Shown piece after piece: positions 35,378-45,660 of a stretch of 64,000 nt of DNA (its first letter is position 1; every line of letters begins with the position of its first letter). The DNA comes from Photobacterium lutimaris. Its GTDB lineage: Bacteria; Pseudomonadota; Gammaproteobacteria; Enterobacterales; Vibrionaceae. A program made the position numbers and the translations under genes. The notes under the pieces were generated by a model. It worked only from the letters and a program-made list of their open reading frames with translations. It ran no database searches and was not told the DNA's origin. Location: NCBI RefSeq assembly GCF_003025555.1, contig NZ_PYMH01000001.1, positions 124,001-188,000 on the forward strand. The letters run 5' to 3'.

Positions 35378-36661
35378 ATGACCACGAAGTCCAAACTGAA
35401 TCTTGCTGCACTTGGCCTGAGTGTATCGTTACTCTCAGCTGTTGCATCAGCTGAAGAGACGATCAAGGTAGGGGTTCTCCACTCACTGTCAGGCACTATG
35501 GCGATCAGCGAAACCACGCTGAAAGATACGGTATTGATGCTGGTTGATGAGCAGAATAAGAAAGGAGGCTTGTTAGGAAAGAAACTGGAAGCCGTTGTTG
35601 TTGATCCAGCTTCTAACTGGCCGCTATTTGCTGAAAAAGCCCGTGAGCTAATCGAAAAAGAAAAAGTGGATGTGGTATTTGGTGGTTGGACGTCGGTTTC
35701 GCGAAAATCAATGCTGCCGGTATTTGAAGAGCTCAACAGTATTTTATTCTATCCGGTGCAGTACGAAGGTGAAGAGTCATCGAAAAACGTCTTCTACACT
35801 GGCGCGGCACCTAATCAGCAAGCGATTCCTGCCGTTGAATACTTGATGAATGAGCTGGACGTTGAACGCTGGGTATTGGCGGGAACCGATTATGTATACC
35901 CACGTACCACCAACAAAATCCTTGAGTCTTACCTAAAAGCTCAGGGGGTCGCCGATGAAGACATCATGATCAGCTACACCCCGTTTGGCCATTCAGACTG
36001 GCAGTCGATTGTGTCTGATATCAAGAAGTTTGGATCAGCAGGCAAGAAAACCGCCGTGGTCTCAACCATTAACGGTGATGCGAACGTTCCCTTTTATAAA
36101 GAGCTAGGTGCCCAGGGTGTCTCCTCTGAAGATATTCCTGTTGTCGCGTTCTCGGTGGGTGAAGAAGAACTCTCAGGTATGGATACCTCTCCGCTCGTTG
36201 GCCACTTGGCGGCTTGGAACTACTTCATGAGTGTCGAGACCGATCAGAATGAAGAGTTCATTGATGGTTGGCAGTCGTTTATTAAAAGTGAAAAGCGTGT
36301 GACGAACGATCCAATGGAAGCCCATTATATCGGCTTCAACATGTGGGTTCAGGCGGTGAACAACGCCGGCACCACCGATTCAGAAGCGGTGCAAGATGCC
36401 CTTATCGGGATTGCGGTACCGAACCTCTCGGGTGGTTACTCGACCATGCTGCCAAATCACCATATCACTAAGCCTGTGCTGATCGGCGAAATTCAAGATG
36501 ATGGCCAGTTCGATGTGGTGTGGGAAACCACGGGGTTAGTGGCGGGAGATGCGTGGTCTAAATATCTACCTGAGTCTTCAAAACTGTATTCCAGCTGGTC
36601 AAAACCTTTCTCTTGCGGGGCCTTCAATACTGAAACCAAGAAGTGTTCCGGTGCTAATTAA
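35378..36661 (+). CDS. urtA: Urea ABC transporter substrate-binding protein UrtA
   Basis: 427 residues from the ATG at 35378, chosen because ACGGAG lies nine bases upstream; two earlier in-frame ATGs sit on or before that site. A signal peptide (LAALGLSVSLLSAVASAEE) leads into a type I periplasmic binding fold: IKVGVLHSLSGTMAISE, AVVVDPASNWPLFAEKAREL, FGGWTSVSRKSMLPVFE and FYPVQYEGEESSKNVFYTG, all typical of UrtA/FmdD. It captures urea in the periplasm for UrtBCDE. First gene of the urt-ure run. Confidence 0.95.
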   Translation: MTTKSKLNLAALGLSVSLLSAVASAEETIKVGVLHSLSGTMAISETTLKDTVLMLVDEQNKKGGLLGKKLEAVVVDPASNWPLFAEKARELIEKEKVDVVFGGWTSVSRKSMLPVFEELNSILFYPVQYEGEESSKNVFYTGAAPNQQAIPAVEYLMNELDVERWVLAGTDYVYPRTTNKILESYLKAQGVADEDIMISYTPFGHSDWQSIVSDIKKFGSAGKKTAVVSTINGDANVPFYKELGAQGVSSEDIPVVAFSVGEEELSGMDTSPLVGHLAAWNYFMSVETDQNEEFIDGWQSFIKSEKRVTNDPMEAHYIGFNMWVQAVNNAGTTDSEAVQDALIGIAVPNLSGGYSTMLPNHHITKPVLIGEIQDDGQFDVVWETTGLVAGDAWSKYLPESSKLYSSWSKPFSCGAFNTETKKCSGAN

Positions 36662-36786
36662 CGCATTGTATTAAGGGCTTTTGCTCTTTATTGATGGCGC
36701 TTCAGATTTAGGCTGAAGCGCTATTTTCGGTGGGTATTTTATTTACCCGCGTTGGAAGTGGTTAATTGTCAGTAAGGACACAAGAA

Positions 36787-38412
36787 ATGACACCTTTAAT
36801 GACGTTCGTTAAAGCGCTCATTGTTCTCTTGTTGTGTACTCCCATGGCGTTTGCTTCGGTCAGTTCGACAAATGAATTTGATCAGGTATTAATTGGGAAA
36901 AATAACAACGATAAGGAAATCGCCATTGAGTGGCTAGTCGATAACCAGCCTGCCGCAACGGCAAAGCCTATTCTTCGGGCGTGGTTGGAAGGCAACCTGT
37001 TTTATTACAAGAACAAGAAGAGTGAGGATTACCAGCAGCTCTTTATTATCGCCGCTAGAAACGGGAAGCAGGCTGAGAGTATTTGGGAATCGAAGCAATT
37101 GGTTGTTTCGCGCTCGCGCGACTTTGCCAAAGTTCGGGTGAATAATAAATTGCGCAGTCTTATTCGGGTACAGTTGGCCTCTCTCGGGCTGAACTCGCCT
37201 GATGCGGTAATTCGTTTACAGGCCGTCGATGGATTGCTTGGCCAAACTGATGGTGAGATCATTAAAAGGTTTGCTGCGCAGTTGAATGTTGAGCCGGATA
37301 CCAAGGTACAGCAGAGGCTGCAATTAGCGCTGTCGGTCAGTACGGCGCTAGATAGCAGCGCGCCAACGCCAGTGCGGACTGCGGCTGTCAACACTTTGTC
37401 TGATTACAAACAAGCGATCGTGCTGCAAACCCTCAATAAATTACAGCCACAATCACTGGATCCTGATCTTTCGGCAGCGGTCGAAAGAGGCTTGGATAAA
37501 TACCACCAAAGCCAGCGGCTTTACTCCGGTGTCGAGACCGTCTTTTTCGGCCTCAGCTTAGGGTCGGTACTGGTGTTGGCCGGAATAGGCTTGGCCATTA
37601 CCTTTGGGGTGATGGGGGTCATTAATATGGCCCATGGCGAGCTCATCATGATTGGTGCATACACGACCTATGTGATGCAGCAACTTCTTCCTCAGCAAAG
37701 CGGTACCGCCTTGCTGCTGTCTATCCCGATGGCTTTCATCATTTCCGGCTTGGTGGGCATTGCGATTGAACGGAGTGTGATCAGGCACCTCTATGGTCGG
37801 CCACTTGAAACGTTATTGGCTACGTTCGGGATCAGTTTGATCCTCCAGCAAGCGGTACGATCGATTTTCTCTCCGCTTAACCGTTCTGTCAGCACGCCCG
37901 ATTGGATGGCGGGGGCGTGGGAGCTGAACCCAATGCTGTCACTGACCTATAACCGCTTATATATCATTTTGTTTTGCGCCTTGGTGTTCATTTCGATGGT
38001 TATGATCTTGAAGCGCACGCCGCTGGGGCTGCAGGTGCGGGCGGTTTCCCAAAATAGGGCAATGGCTAGGGCGATGGGGATCCGTTCCGAGCGGGTTGAT
38101 GCCCTGACGTTCGGGCTGGGCTCCGGTGTGGCGGGTGTCGCAGGCGTTGCGTTGTCACAGCTGACGAATGTTGGGCCAAATATGGGTCAAGCCTACATCA
38201 TCGATTCATTTATGGTGGTGGTGTTTGGTGGGGTCGGAAACCTGTGGGGCACCTTGGTTGCTGGTCTAGGGCTTGGGCTGTTCAACAAGTTACTGGAACC
38301 TTGGGCGGGTGCAGTACTGGCGAAGATCTTGATGCTGGTCTTTATCATCCTGTTTATCCAGAAACGCCCTCGTGGATTATTCCCGCAACGTGGCCGTGCG
38401 GCTGAAAGCTAA
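36787..38412 (+). CDS. urtB: Urea ABC transporter permease UrtB
   Basis: 541 residues from the ATG at 36787, with AAGGA eight bases upstream; a TTG at 36766 is less likely. A signal-like segment and an extracytoplasmic region of about 230 residues, typical for UrtB and absent from LivH, come first. The membrane permease domain follows with GIGLAITFGVMGVINMAHGE, TLLATFGISLILQQ and VVVFGGVGNLWGTLVAG. It forms the urea channel with UrtC. The end is followed ten bases later by urtC. Confidence 0.95.
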   Translation: MTPLMTFVKALIVLLLCTPMAFASVSSTNEFDQVLIGKNNNDKEIAIEWLVDNQPAATAKPILRAWLEGNLFYYKNKKSEDYQQLFIIAARNGKQAESIWESKQLVVSRSRDFAKVRVNNKLRSLIRVQLASLGLNSPDAVIRLQAVDGLLGQTDGEIIKRFAAQLNVEPDTKVQQRLQLALSVSTALDSSAPTPVRTAAVNTLSDYKQAIVLQTLNKLQPQSLDPDLSAAVERGLDKYHQSQRLYSGVETVFFGLSLGSVLVLAGIGLAITFGVMGVINMAHGELIMIGAYTTYVMQQLLPQQSGTALLLSIPMAFIISGLVGIAIERSVIRHLYGRPLETLLATFGISLILQQAVRSIFSPLNRSVSTPDWMAGAWELNPMLSLTYNRLYIILFCALVFISMVMILKRTPLGLQVRAVSQNRAMARAMGIRSERVDALTFGLGSGVAGVAGVALSQLTNVGPNMGQAYIIDSFMVVVFGGVGNLWGTLVAGLGLGLFNKLLEPWAGAVLAKILMLVFIILFIQKRPRGLFPQRGRAAES

Positions 38413-38422
38413 GGAGCGCTTG

Positions 38423-39619
38423 ATGCAGTCTAAATCAATTATTCTTTCGGCCTTGGGACAAGATCGGGGCGGTAAGATCGTCCTCGCATTACTGATCTCT
38501 GCCGTCATTTTGGTCCCGATGGCTAACCTGTTGCTGCCCGTCGGTCACCCGCTACATATCGAAACCTTCACTATTTCTCTGATGGGGAAATACCTCAGCT
38601 ATGCCATGCTCGCCCTCGCGGTAGATTTGGTATGGGGCTATCTCGGGATCCTGAGTTTGGGCCACGGGGCATTTTTTGCCCTAGGAGGTTACGCCATGGG
38701 GATGTATTTGATGCGCCAGATTGGCGATCGGGGCGTGTATGGTAACCCCGTGCTGCCCGATTTTATGGTGTTTTTGAATTGGCAGGAGTTGCCGTGGTTC
38801 TGGCAAGGGTTTGATCAGTTCTGGCTCGCTTGCCTGATGGTGGTGCTGGTTCCCGGTGCTCTGGCTTACGTTTTTGGCTATTTGGCTTTCCGTTCTCGGG
38901 TGTCAGGCGTATACCTGTCGATCATGACCCAGGCCCTGACTTATGCCCTGTTACTGGCGTTCTTCCGCAATGAAATGGGCTTTGGCGGGAACAACGGTTT
39001 AACCGACTTCAAAGATATTCTTGGTTACAGTTTGCAGCAAGATACAACCAAAGTCGCGCTGTTTGTCTGCACCGGTTTGGCGCTGGCTGTGAGTTACGTG
39101 GTGTGCCGAATCATTGTCAGCAGTCGGTTGGGACGAGCTGCCTTGGCTATCCGTGATACTGAGTCGCGAACACGTTTCATGGGTTACGACGTTGATGGCA
39201 TCAAGCTTTGGATCTTTGTACTGTCGGCCGTCATCGCGGGGATTGCCGGTGCGCTGTATGTACCGCAAGTTGGCATTATCAATCCCGGAGAATTCGCACC
39301 GCTTAATTCGATTGAGGTTGTGGTGTGGGTTGCTCTCGGCGGTCGGGCGACATTGTTTGGTGCCATCATCGGGGCCTTAATCATTAATTACGCCAAAAGC
39401 TGGTTCACGGTCGAATTCCCAGAAGTGTGGCTGTTTGCTCTGGGGGGCTTATTTGTGCTTTCCACCATGTATTTCCCGAAAGGGGTGATTGGGTTTATAT
39501 CCGATATAACGGCTCGCGTGAGTCAGGGGAAAAAGGGAAAGTCTTCTCAGCAGTCAGGGGGCTCCTCGCAATCAGGAAAACCTCAACAAGAGTGCGGCGT
39601 TAATGAGGTGGTGTCATGA
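38423..39619 (+). CDS. urtC: Urea ABC transporter permease UrtC
   Basis: 398 residues from the ATG at 38423, behind AAGGAG; a GTG frame start at 38372 overlaps urtB and has no ribosome site. About nine membrane helices, with LVWGYLGILSLGHGAFFALG, RSRVSGVYLSIMTQALTYAL and EVVVWVALGGRATLFGAIIG as in UrtC/LivM. The C-terminal tail is Ser/Gln/Gly-rich (residues about 368-390), probably disordered. It overlaps urtD by four bases. Confidence 0.95.
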   Translation: MQSKSIILSALGQDRGGKIVLALLISAVILVPMANLLLPVGHPLHIETFTISLMGKYLSYAMLALAVDLVWGYLGILSLGHGAFFALGGYAMGMYLMRQIGDRGVYGNPVLPDFMVFLNWQELPWFWQGFDQFWLACLMVVLVPGALAYVFGYLAFRSRVSGVYLSIMTQALTYALLLAFFRNEMGFGGNNGLTDFKDILGYSLQQDTTKVALFVCTGLALAVSYVVCRIIVSSRLGRAALAIRDTESRTRFMGYDVDGIKLWIFVLSAVIAGIAGALYVPQVGIINPGEFAPLNSIEVVVWVALGGRATLFGAIIGALIINYAKSWFTVEFPEVWLFALGGLFVLSTMYFPKGVIGFISDITARVSQGKKGKSSQQSGGSSQSGKPQQECGVNEVVS

Positions 39620-40467
39620 CAGTATTAGAGACGGCAAAGAAGCTAGGCACATTTGCTCAAGAGATGACCAAACGGGAAGAAACATTTTCATTTCTTGTTC
39701 CCGATGAGCACCCCTTGATAGATACCAGACATAACATTTTGCTCTATGTCGAGGGCGTCAATAAGAGCTTTGATGGCTTTAAAGCCATTAACGATCTCAA
39801 CCTGTATATCCGTGAGGGCGAACTACGCTGCATTATCGGGCCAAATGGCGCCGGAAAGACCACCATGATGGACATTATCACCGGCAAGACGACACCGGAT
39901 TCCGGTCAGGTGTGGCTCGGATCAAACATCAATTTGTTGGCTATGAATGAATCACAGATTGCCAATGCCGGCGTCGGCAGGAAGTTCCAAAAGCCAACCG
40001 TGATTGAATGCCTGACTGTTTGGCAGAACCTAGAACTCGCGATGTCGGGGGTTCGGACGGTTTGGGCGACATTTAGGGCCAAGCTAACAGCAGAGCAGAA
40101 GGACAAGATTGAGTCTGTTTTGGTGTTAATTAACTTGGCAGATCACGCCGCCTTATTGGCCGGTAATTTGTCCCATGGCCAAAAGCAATGGTTGGAAATT
40201 GGCATGCTGCTAATGCAGAACCCCAAGCTGTTGTTGGTCGATGAGCCAGTAGCGGGGATGACCCACCAAGAGATGGATAAGACCTCGGAGTTATTGAATT
40301 CGTTGGCAGGTAAACATTCCGTGGTTGTCGTTGAGCATGATATGGACTTTGTTCGTTCGATTGCCAGTGATGTGACAGTTCTTCACCAAGGCCATGTATT
40401 AGCTGAAGGCACCATGGACCAAGTACAAAACCATCCTGAAGTGAAACGGGTTTATCTAGGGGAATAG
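39616..40467 (+). CDS. urtD: Urea ABC transporter ATP-binding protein UrtD
   Basis: 283 residues. Walker A is GPNGAGKTT near residue 75, the signature LSHGQKQWLEIGMLLMQNP near 190, Walker B LLLVDEPVAGM and the switch His in VVVEHDMDFV. A longer N-terminus of about 40 residues precedes the ABC domain, as in many UrtD. It powers urea import with UrtE. The start overlaps urtC (ATGA) and the gene ends one base before urtE. Confidence 0.95.
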   Translation: MTVLETAKKLGTFAQEMTKREETFSFLVPDEHPLIDTRHNILLYVEGVNKSFDGFKAINDLNLYIREGELRCIIGPNGAGKTTMMDIITGKTTPDSGQVWLGSNINLLAMNESQIANAGVGRKFQKPTVIECLTVWQNLELAMSGVRTVWATFRAKLTAEQKDKIESVLVLINLADHAALLAGNLSHGQKQWLEIGMLLMQNPKLLLVDEPVAGMTHQEMDKTSELLNSLAGKHSVVVVEHDMDFVRSIASDVTVLHQGHVLAEGTMDQVQNHPEVKRVYLGE

Positions 40468-40468
40468 C

Positions 40469-41164
40469 ATGTTAGAGATCAAGTCACTCAACCAATATTA
40501 CGGTGAAAGCCATACATTGTGGGATTTGGATATGCAGATCCCCGAGGGTAAATGCACGGTGTTGATGGGCCGTAATGGTGTGGGTAAAACGACGTTATTG
40601 CAGTGCATCATGGGGTTGGTTGGGCCAAAAAGTGGCGATATCACGTTTAATGGGCGCTCAATTCTCGCGGAATCGGCAGAATCCCGGCCACGGTGGGGAA
40701 TCGGGTATGTGCCGCAAGGGCGTCAGATTTTTCCGATGTTGACGGTACAGGAGAACCTAGAGATAGGTTTGCCTATCCGTGCTCGGGGCGATCGTAAAGT
40801 TCCTGACTTCATTTTTGATCTGTTTCCGGTTCTAAAGGAAATGCGTCACCGCCGTGGTGGCGATTTATCGGGTGGTCAACAACAGCAATTGGCGATAGGC
40901 CGGGCGTTGGTGGTGAACCCTAAGCTATTGATTTTGGATGAGCCAACAGAAGGGATCCAACCCAATATCGTGCAAGAAATTGGCGATATTATCAGGATGC
41001 TTAACGAAAAAATGGGACTTACTGTGTTGCTGGTTGAGCAGAAGTTACCTTTTGCTCGCCGGGTGGGTGATCAATTTTGCATTCTCGACCGAGGACGCCA
41101 TGTTGCCAGTGGGGAGATGGCCGAGCTCGATGATGCCTTGGTTAAGGAGTACCTCACCGTATGA
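40469..41164 (+). CDS. urtE: Urea ABC transporter ATP-binding protein UrtE
   Basis: 231 residues, a LivF-type ATPase: Walker A MGRNGVGKTTLLQCIMGLVG, Q-loop YVPQGRQIFPMLTVQENLEI, signature DLSGGQQQQLAIGRALVV, Walker B LLILDEPTEGIQP. YGESHTLWDLDM near the start is characteristic of UrtE. Its stop overlaps the ureD start by four bases (ATGA), which directly couples urea transport genes to urease genes. Confidence 0.95.
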   Translation: MLEIKSLNQYYGESHTLWDLDMQIPEGKCTVLMGRNGVGKTTLLQCIMGLVGPKSGDITFNGRSILAESAESRPRWGIGYVPQGRQIFPMLTVQENLEIGLPIRARGDRKVPDFIFDLFPVLKEMRHRRGGDLSGGQQQQLAIGRALVVNPKLLILDEPTEGIQPNIVQEIGDIIRMLNEKMGLTVLLVEQKLPFARRVGDQFCILDRGRHVASGEMAELDDALVKEYLTV

Positions 41165-42072
41165 CAGAGTATTTATCGCCTGTTGCGACCAACCCGACCG
41201 CAAGTCAAATCGCCCAGCATACCCATCATGGCTGGCAGGCTAAATTGAGCCTGTCCTACCGAGATAGGGGCGATAAAACCGTACTTAAGCACCGAGAGCA
41301 AAAAGGCCCGTTAACGGTACAGCAAGCGCTCTACCCCGAAGGGGAGGTTTGCCACAGTTACCTGCTTCATCCACCTGGTGGTGTCGCGGGTGGCGATACA
41401 CTTGATGTCCGCGTCGATGTTGGCGCGGGTGCCAAGGTGTTGGTGACAACCCCCGGAGCCACAAAGTTTTATCGTTCTGAGCGCCGTTTCGCTAAGCAAA
41501 CCCAACACCTGTCAGTTGCTGGAGGAGGCCGGCTGGAATGGCTGCCTCAGGAGAATATCTTTTTCCCTGATGCCCATGCTCAACTCAATACCGTTATCCA
41601 CCTCGAGAAAGGTGCTCAGTTTGTGGGCTGGGAGCTGCACTGTTTTGGTCGCCCTGCACTAAAAGAGTGCTTTGATAGCGGCAAATTGATTGGAAAAACA
41701 GAGGTTTATGTTGATGGGCGCCGGGTGCTGACTGAAGGTTTGAACATGTCTGGTGGTGATAAGGTGCTGATTAATATAGGAATGCAGGGATTCCCCATGA
41801 TGGGGACCCTGTACTTGTCCGAAATGGGGCAAGATTTCTATCAATTGGTACAGGCCTTGCTACTAGATATACAGCGCGAAATGGATTTACAGAGTGGGCC
41901 AGGTGGCAAAAAGCTCATTGTGGCCGTAACGCGGGTCGAGGGGCTCATTGTGGTCAGAGCGTTGGGGCATTGGAGCGAAGATATTCTGCATTGCTTTACC
42001 CAGGTATGGCAGCAAGCGCGAAACCAGGTGACAGGTGTTACCCCCTATCCCCCACGCATTTGGGCCACTTAG
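41161..42072 (+). CDS. ureD: Urease accessory protein UreD
   Basis: 303 residues with the family landmarks: LSYRDRGDKTVLKHREQKGP, YPEGEVCHSYLLHPPGGVAG GD-like (continuing GDTLDV), KVLVTTPGATKFYRS and WLPQENIFFPDA. UreD binds apo-urease and, with UreF and UreG, helps load the nickel centre and carbamylate the active-site lysine. It overlaps urtE by four bases. A 61-base gap with GGAGGGAG precedes ureA. Confidence 0.95.
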   Translation: MTEYLSPVATNPTASQIAQHTHHGWQAKLSLSYRDRGDKTVLKHREQKGPLTVQQALYPEGEVCHSYLLHPPGGVAGGDTLDVRVDVGAGAKVLVTTPGATKFYRSERRFAKQTQHLSVAGGGRLEWLPQENIFFPDAHAQLNTVIHLEKGAQFVGWELHCFGRPALKECFDSGKLIGKTEVYVDGRRVLTEGLNMSGGDKVLINIGMQGFPMMGTLYLSEMGQDFYQLVQALLLDIQREMDLQSGPGGKKLIVAVTRVEGLIVVRALGHWSEDILHCFTQVWQQARNQVTGVTPYPPRIWAT

Positions 42073-42133
42073 TTGCCTATCTCTTAGTTTATACAGCAGC
42101 TTCGTTACTTAGCGATAGTGGAGGGAGAGTGAC

Positions 42134-42436
42134 ATGGAATTGACACCAAGAGAGAAGGATAAGCTGCTCATTTTTTGTGCGGGGATGCTCGCCAAGCAAC
42201 GCAAGGAGAGAGGGATCAAACTCAACTATCCCGAATCCATCGCCTTTATCAGCAGCGCCATTCTTGAAGGCGCGAGAGACGGAAAGAGTGTCGCAGAGCT
42301 TATGGATTATGGCCGGACGTTGCTCTCTGTGACGGATGTGATGGAAGGGGTAGCGTCGATGATCCCCGATGTCCAGGTAGAAGCTACCTTTCCCGATGGC
42401 ACCAAATTAGTGACTGTGCATGAGCCGATTGTGTAG
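42134..42436 (+). CDS. ureA: Urease gamma subunit UreA
   Basis: 100 residues, exactly the family length. [20 protein letters not shown] and [20 protein letters not shown] are invariant gamma-subunit stretches; [20 protein letters not shown] completes it. GGAGGGAG lies about nine bases before the ATG. Urease trimers of UreABC hydrolyse urea to ammonia and carbamate in the cytoplasm. Confidence 0.97.
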   Translation: MELTPREKDKLLIFCAGMLAKQRKERGIKLNYPESIAFISSAILEGARDGKSVAELMDYGRTLLSVTDVMEGVASMIPDVQVEATFPDGTKLVTVHEPIV

Positions 42437-42487
42437 TTGTTTGATGGTATAGCGGCATAGTATCTCGCAGATAAATAAGGAGAAAAA

Positions 42488-42826
42488 ATGGCAGGGAGTG
42501 GTGCATTCAATACCTCCGCGTTTGTGCCCGGTCAAATCGAGACCGAAAGCGGGGAGATCGAGCTCAATGCTGGCAGGACAACCCTTACCGTTAAAGTTGA
42601 AAACGTAGGGGATCGGCCAATTCAGATAGGCTCGCATTATCACTTTTTCGAAGTCAATGATGCCCTCAAATTTGATCGGCAAGCCTGCAAGGGGTTTCGC
42701 CTCAATATACCGGCAGGGACTGCTACCCGTTTCGAGCCGGGTCAGTCCCGGACTGTCGAGCTGGTTGATTTCTCCGGTAAGCGTGAAGTTTACGGATTCC
42801 AAGGCAAAGTGATGGGCAAGATCTAG
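42488..42826 (+). CDS. ureB: Urease beta subunit UreB
   Basis: 112 residues. [39 protein letters not shown] and [21 protein letters not shown]-type motifs match UreB of three-subunit ureases. AAGGAG precedes the ATG. Separate gamma and beta subunits (not fused) are the usual bacterial form. Confidence 0.97.
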   Translation: MAGSGAFNTSAFVPGQIETESGEIELNAGRTTLTVKVENVGDRPIQIGSHYHFFEVNDALKFDRQACKGFRLNIPAGTATRFEPGQSRTVELVDFSGKREVYGFQGKVMGKI

Positions 42827-42867
42827 CGCCCTCATCGCCTTCTCTAATAAATAAACAAGGAATAGTT

Positions 42868-44571
42868 ATGGCAAACATTTCACGTCAGGCTTATGCCGAA
42901 ATGTTTGGCCCAACAGTGGGTGATCGTGTGCGTCTTGCCGATACCGAGTTGTGGCTTGAGGTTGAAAAAGATTTCACTGTCTATGGGGATGAGGTGAAAT
43001 TTGGCGGTGGCAAGGTGATACGTGATGGTATGGGCCAGAGCCAGCGCCCAAGTGCCGAAACACCGGATCTGGTGATCACCAATGCCATCGTGCTCGATTA
43101 TTGGGGCATCGTTAAGGCCGATGTGGCGGTGAAGAATGGGCGGATTAGTGGCATCGGAAAAGCCGGGAACCCAGATATTCAGCCGGGTGTCGATATCATC
43201 ATTGGTCCGGGAACCGAAATCTTAGCGGGCGAAGGTGCAATCCTAACCGCAGGGGGAATTGATTCCCATATTCATTTTATTTGTCCGCAGCAAATTGAAG
43301 AAGCATTGGCGTCCGGGGTGACGACCATGATTGGTGGTGGCACGGGGCCTGCAACGGGTACTAATGCGACCACCTGTACGCCTGGGCCATGGAACATGGC
43401 ACAAATGCTTCAAGCGCTCGATGGCTTTCCGATGAATTTCGGCTTGCTGGGTAAAGGCAATGCCAGCCAACCAGAAGCGTTGCGCGAGCAGGTGGCGGCT
43501 GGCGCGGTAGGGCTAAAGCTTCACGAAGACTGGGGGACGACACCGGCGTCAATTGATACCTGTTTGTCGGTTGCCGACGAGATGGATGTTCAGGTCGCCA
43601 TCCATACCGATACCCTGAACGAGTCCGGTTTTGTTGAATCGACGTTGGCGGCAATTGGTGATCGGGTGATCCATACCTATCATACCGAAGGTGCGGGTGG
43701 CGGGCATGCCCCTGACATTATCCGTGCTGCTGGTGAATCGAATGTCTTACCGTCATCGACCAATCCGACTCGTCCTTACACGGTCAATACCGTTGATGAG
43801 CATTTGGATATGTTGATGGTATGCCATCATCTGTCTCCCGCTATTGCAGAAGATGTCGCTTTTGCTGAATCCCGTATTCGACGCGAAACCATTGCTGCCG
43901 AAGATATCCTGCACGATCTGGGGGCTTTTTCGATGATTGCCTCGGACTCTCAGGCGATGGGGCGGGTGGGTGAGGTGATCACCCGAACCTGGCAGACAGC
44001 CCATAAAATGAAGGTTCAACGTGGCAGCTTGGCGCAAGACACTAGTTACAGCGATAACTTTCGCCTGAAGCGCTATATCGCCAAATACACCATCAATCCG
44101 GCAATCACTCACGGCATGGCACATGAAATTGGCTCGATTGAAGTAGGAAAGTTAGCGGATTTGGTGTTGTGGAAGCCAGCCTTCTTTGGGGTAAAGCCAA
44201 GCGTTATCGTCAAAGGCGGCATGATAGCCATGGCCCCGATGGGGGACCCAAACGCTTCTATTCCGACCCCACAGCCTGTTCATTATCGCGCGATGTTTGG
44301 CAGTTATGGCAAAGCGGCGATGAATACTTCGATGCTGTTTATCTCGTCGGCAGCGAGTGACGCTGGCGTGGCCGAGCAACTCCAGCTTGGCAGCCAGATT
44401 GGTATTGTCAAAAACTGCCGGACTATTAGCAAGTCAGATATGAAGCTTAACGATTGGCAGCCTCGTATAGAGGTAGATTCTCAGACCTATCAGGTGCGTG
44501 CCGACGGCGAGCTTTTAGTGTGTGAACCTGCGGAAGTACTTCCGATGGCTCAGCGATACTTTCTATTTTAA
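42868..44571 (+). CDS. ureC: Urease alpha subunit UreC (catalytic)
   Basis: 567 residues, the family length. Nickel ligands and active-site residues are in place: [14 protein letters not shown] near 130-145, the carbamylated Lys in [10 protein letters not shown] near 217, [12 protein letters not shown] near 246, [16 protein letters not shown] near 272, the flap His in MLMVCHHL near 320 and [11 protein letters not shown] near 360. AAGGAA sits before the ATG. Nothing suggests loss of activity. Confidence 0.98.
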   Translation: MANISRQAYAEMFGPTVGDRVRLADTELWLEVEKDFTVYGDEVKFGGGKVIRDGMGQSQRPSAETPDLVITNAIVLDYWGIVKADVAVKNGRISGIGKAGNPDIQPGVDIIIGPGTEILAGEGAILTAGGIDSHIHFICPQQIEEALASGVTTMIGGGTGPATGTNATTCTPGPWNMAQMLQALDGFPMNFGLLGKGNASQPEALREQVAAGAVGLKLHEDWGTTPASIDTCLSVADEMDVQVAIHTDTLNESGFVESTLAAIGDRVIHTYHTEGAGGGHAPDIIRAAGESNVLPSSTNPTRPYTVNTVDEHLDMLMVCHHLSPAIAEDVAFAESRIRRETIAAEDILHDLGAFSMIASDSQAMGRVGEVITRTWQTAHKMKVQRGSLAQDTSYSDNFRLKRYIAKYTINPAITHGMAHEIGSIEVGKLADLVLWKPAFFGVKPSVIVKGGMIAMAPMGDPNASIPTPQPVHYRAMFGSYGKAAMNTSMLFISSAASDAGVAEQLQLGSQIGIVKNCRTISKSDMKLNDWQPRIEVDSQTYQVRADGELLVCEPAEVLPMAQRYFLF

Positions 44572-44597
44572 AGCAAATAATAACAAAGGAATTGTGA

Positions 44598-45050
44598 ATG
44601 ATTGAGTTGGTTGAAGTGAGTGCAGAGGCAACATCGCAGCCCGATGCGTATTTGAGTTTACCAATTGATAGCCGGATCAAGAGTCGGTTGAAGGTGGTAT
44701 TGGATGATGGCCGCGATGCAGGCCTGTTTCTGCCAAGGGGCCACATACTTCGCGGCGGCGAACAGTTGAAGAGTCGCTGTGGTGAGGTGGTGGTTGAGAT
44801 CAAGGCCGCCACCGAGCAGGTGTCGACAGTATATTGTGATGATCGCCATTTGCTGACTCGTGTTGCCTACCACTTGGGGAACCGTCATGTTCCTCTTCAG
44901 GTTGAAGCCGGCTGGGTGCGTTACCAACATGATCATGTCTTGGATGACATGGTCGTAGGGCTGGGTGCCCAGGTCACGGTTGAAAAGGCCCCCATTGAAC
45001 CGGAAGGTGGTGCTTATGGTGGTCGTTCTGGTGGTCATCACCATCACTAA
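44598..45050 (+). CDS. ureE: Urease accessory nickel chaperone UreE
   Basis: 150 residues. Two domains: an N-terminal peptide-binding half with LPRGHILRGGE, and a metal-binding half with YHLGNRHVPLQVE and the conserved His region HDHVLDDMV. The tail GGRSGGHHHH is a short histidine-rich nickel-binding end, shorter than that of Klebsiella UreE. It hands nickel to the UreDFG complex. AAGGA lies seven bases before the ATG. Confidence 0.95.
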   Translation: MIELVEVSAEATSQPDAYLSLPIDSRIKSRLKVVLDDGRDAGLFLPRGHILRGGEQLKSRCGEVVVEIKAATEQVSTVYCDDRHLLTRVAYHLGNRHVPLQVEAGWVRYQHDHVLDDMVVGLGAQVTVEKAPIEPEGGAYGGRSGGHHHH

Positions 45051-45086
45051 CAAGAGAGTTAACGTTTTTTGCAAAAGGACATGACA

Positions 45087-45659
45087 ATGAAAACAACCCG
45101 TATTATCTCATCGTTGGCAACGCTTAGCCTGATATTACCCGCTTCTGTACAAGCGCACTCTGGACATGACCATTCCTCTTTTTTTAGCGGGCTAGTACAC
45201 CCTGTTACCGGTATTGATCACCTCATCATGTTGCTCGCATTTGGCGCATTGGCATTCTTGGCGGTCAAGAAAACCTCGACCCAATTAAGCTTATTGGCCG
45301 CAGCACTAGTCGCTATGGTGGCCGGAATGGCTGCTGGACTGAATTGGGGAGCCATAACCGGTATTGAAGGGGCGATTGCCGCTTCGCTGTTGGTTGTCAG
45401 TGCGGCGCTTTGGCAGGTGTTTTCTGGTAGCCAAATGGTAACCCGAATGGCGGTGGCACTGTGTGTTGCCCTTATCTTTTGTCATGGCTATGCCCATGGT
45501 ATCGAGGCTTCAGGAAATGTGTCGATGTTTGCTGTCGCGATGGCGATATCAGCATCAGCCTTGCTGCTGCTGGGACACAGGCTAGCGGCATTGACGTCAA
45601 GCCGTTGGCTATCTGCTGGGGTTGCTTCTGCCAGCCTCGCTTATTTGCTGGTGGCTTAA
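45087..45659 (+). CDS. ureJ: HupE/UreJ family protein, probable nickel permease
   Basis: 190 residues from the ATG at 45087, with AAGGA eight bases upstream. A signal-like leader ends at VQAHSGHDHSSF, a His-rich mature start, then FSGLVHPVTGIDHLIMLLAF, the HupE/UreJ signature, and about six membrane helices with FCHGYAHGIEASG. Its place between ureE and ureF fits nickel supply to urease. It is the only candidate nickel transporter in this window. Confidence 0.9.
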   Translation: MKTTRIISSLATLSLILPASVQAHSGHDHSSFFSGLVHPVTGIDHLIMLLAFGALAFLAVKKTSTQLSLLAAALVAMVAGMAAGLNWGAITGIEGAIAASLLVVSAALWQVFSGSQMVTRMAVALCVALIFCHGYAHGIEASGNVSMFAVAMAISASALLLLGHRLAALTSSRWLSAGVASASLAYLLVA

Positions 45660-45660
45660 T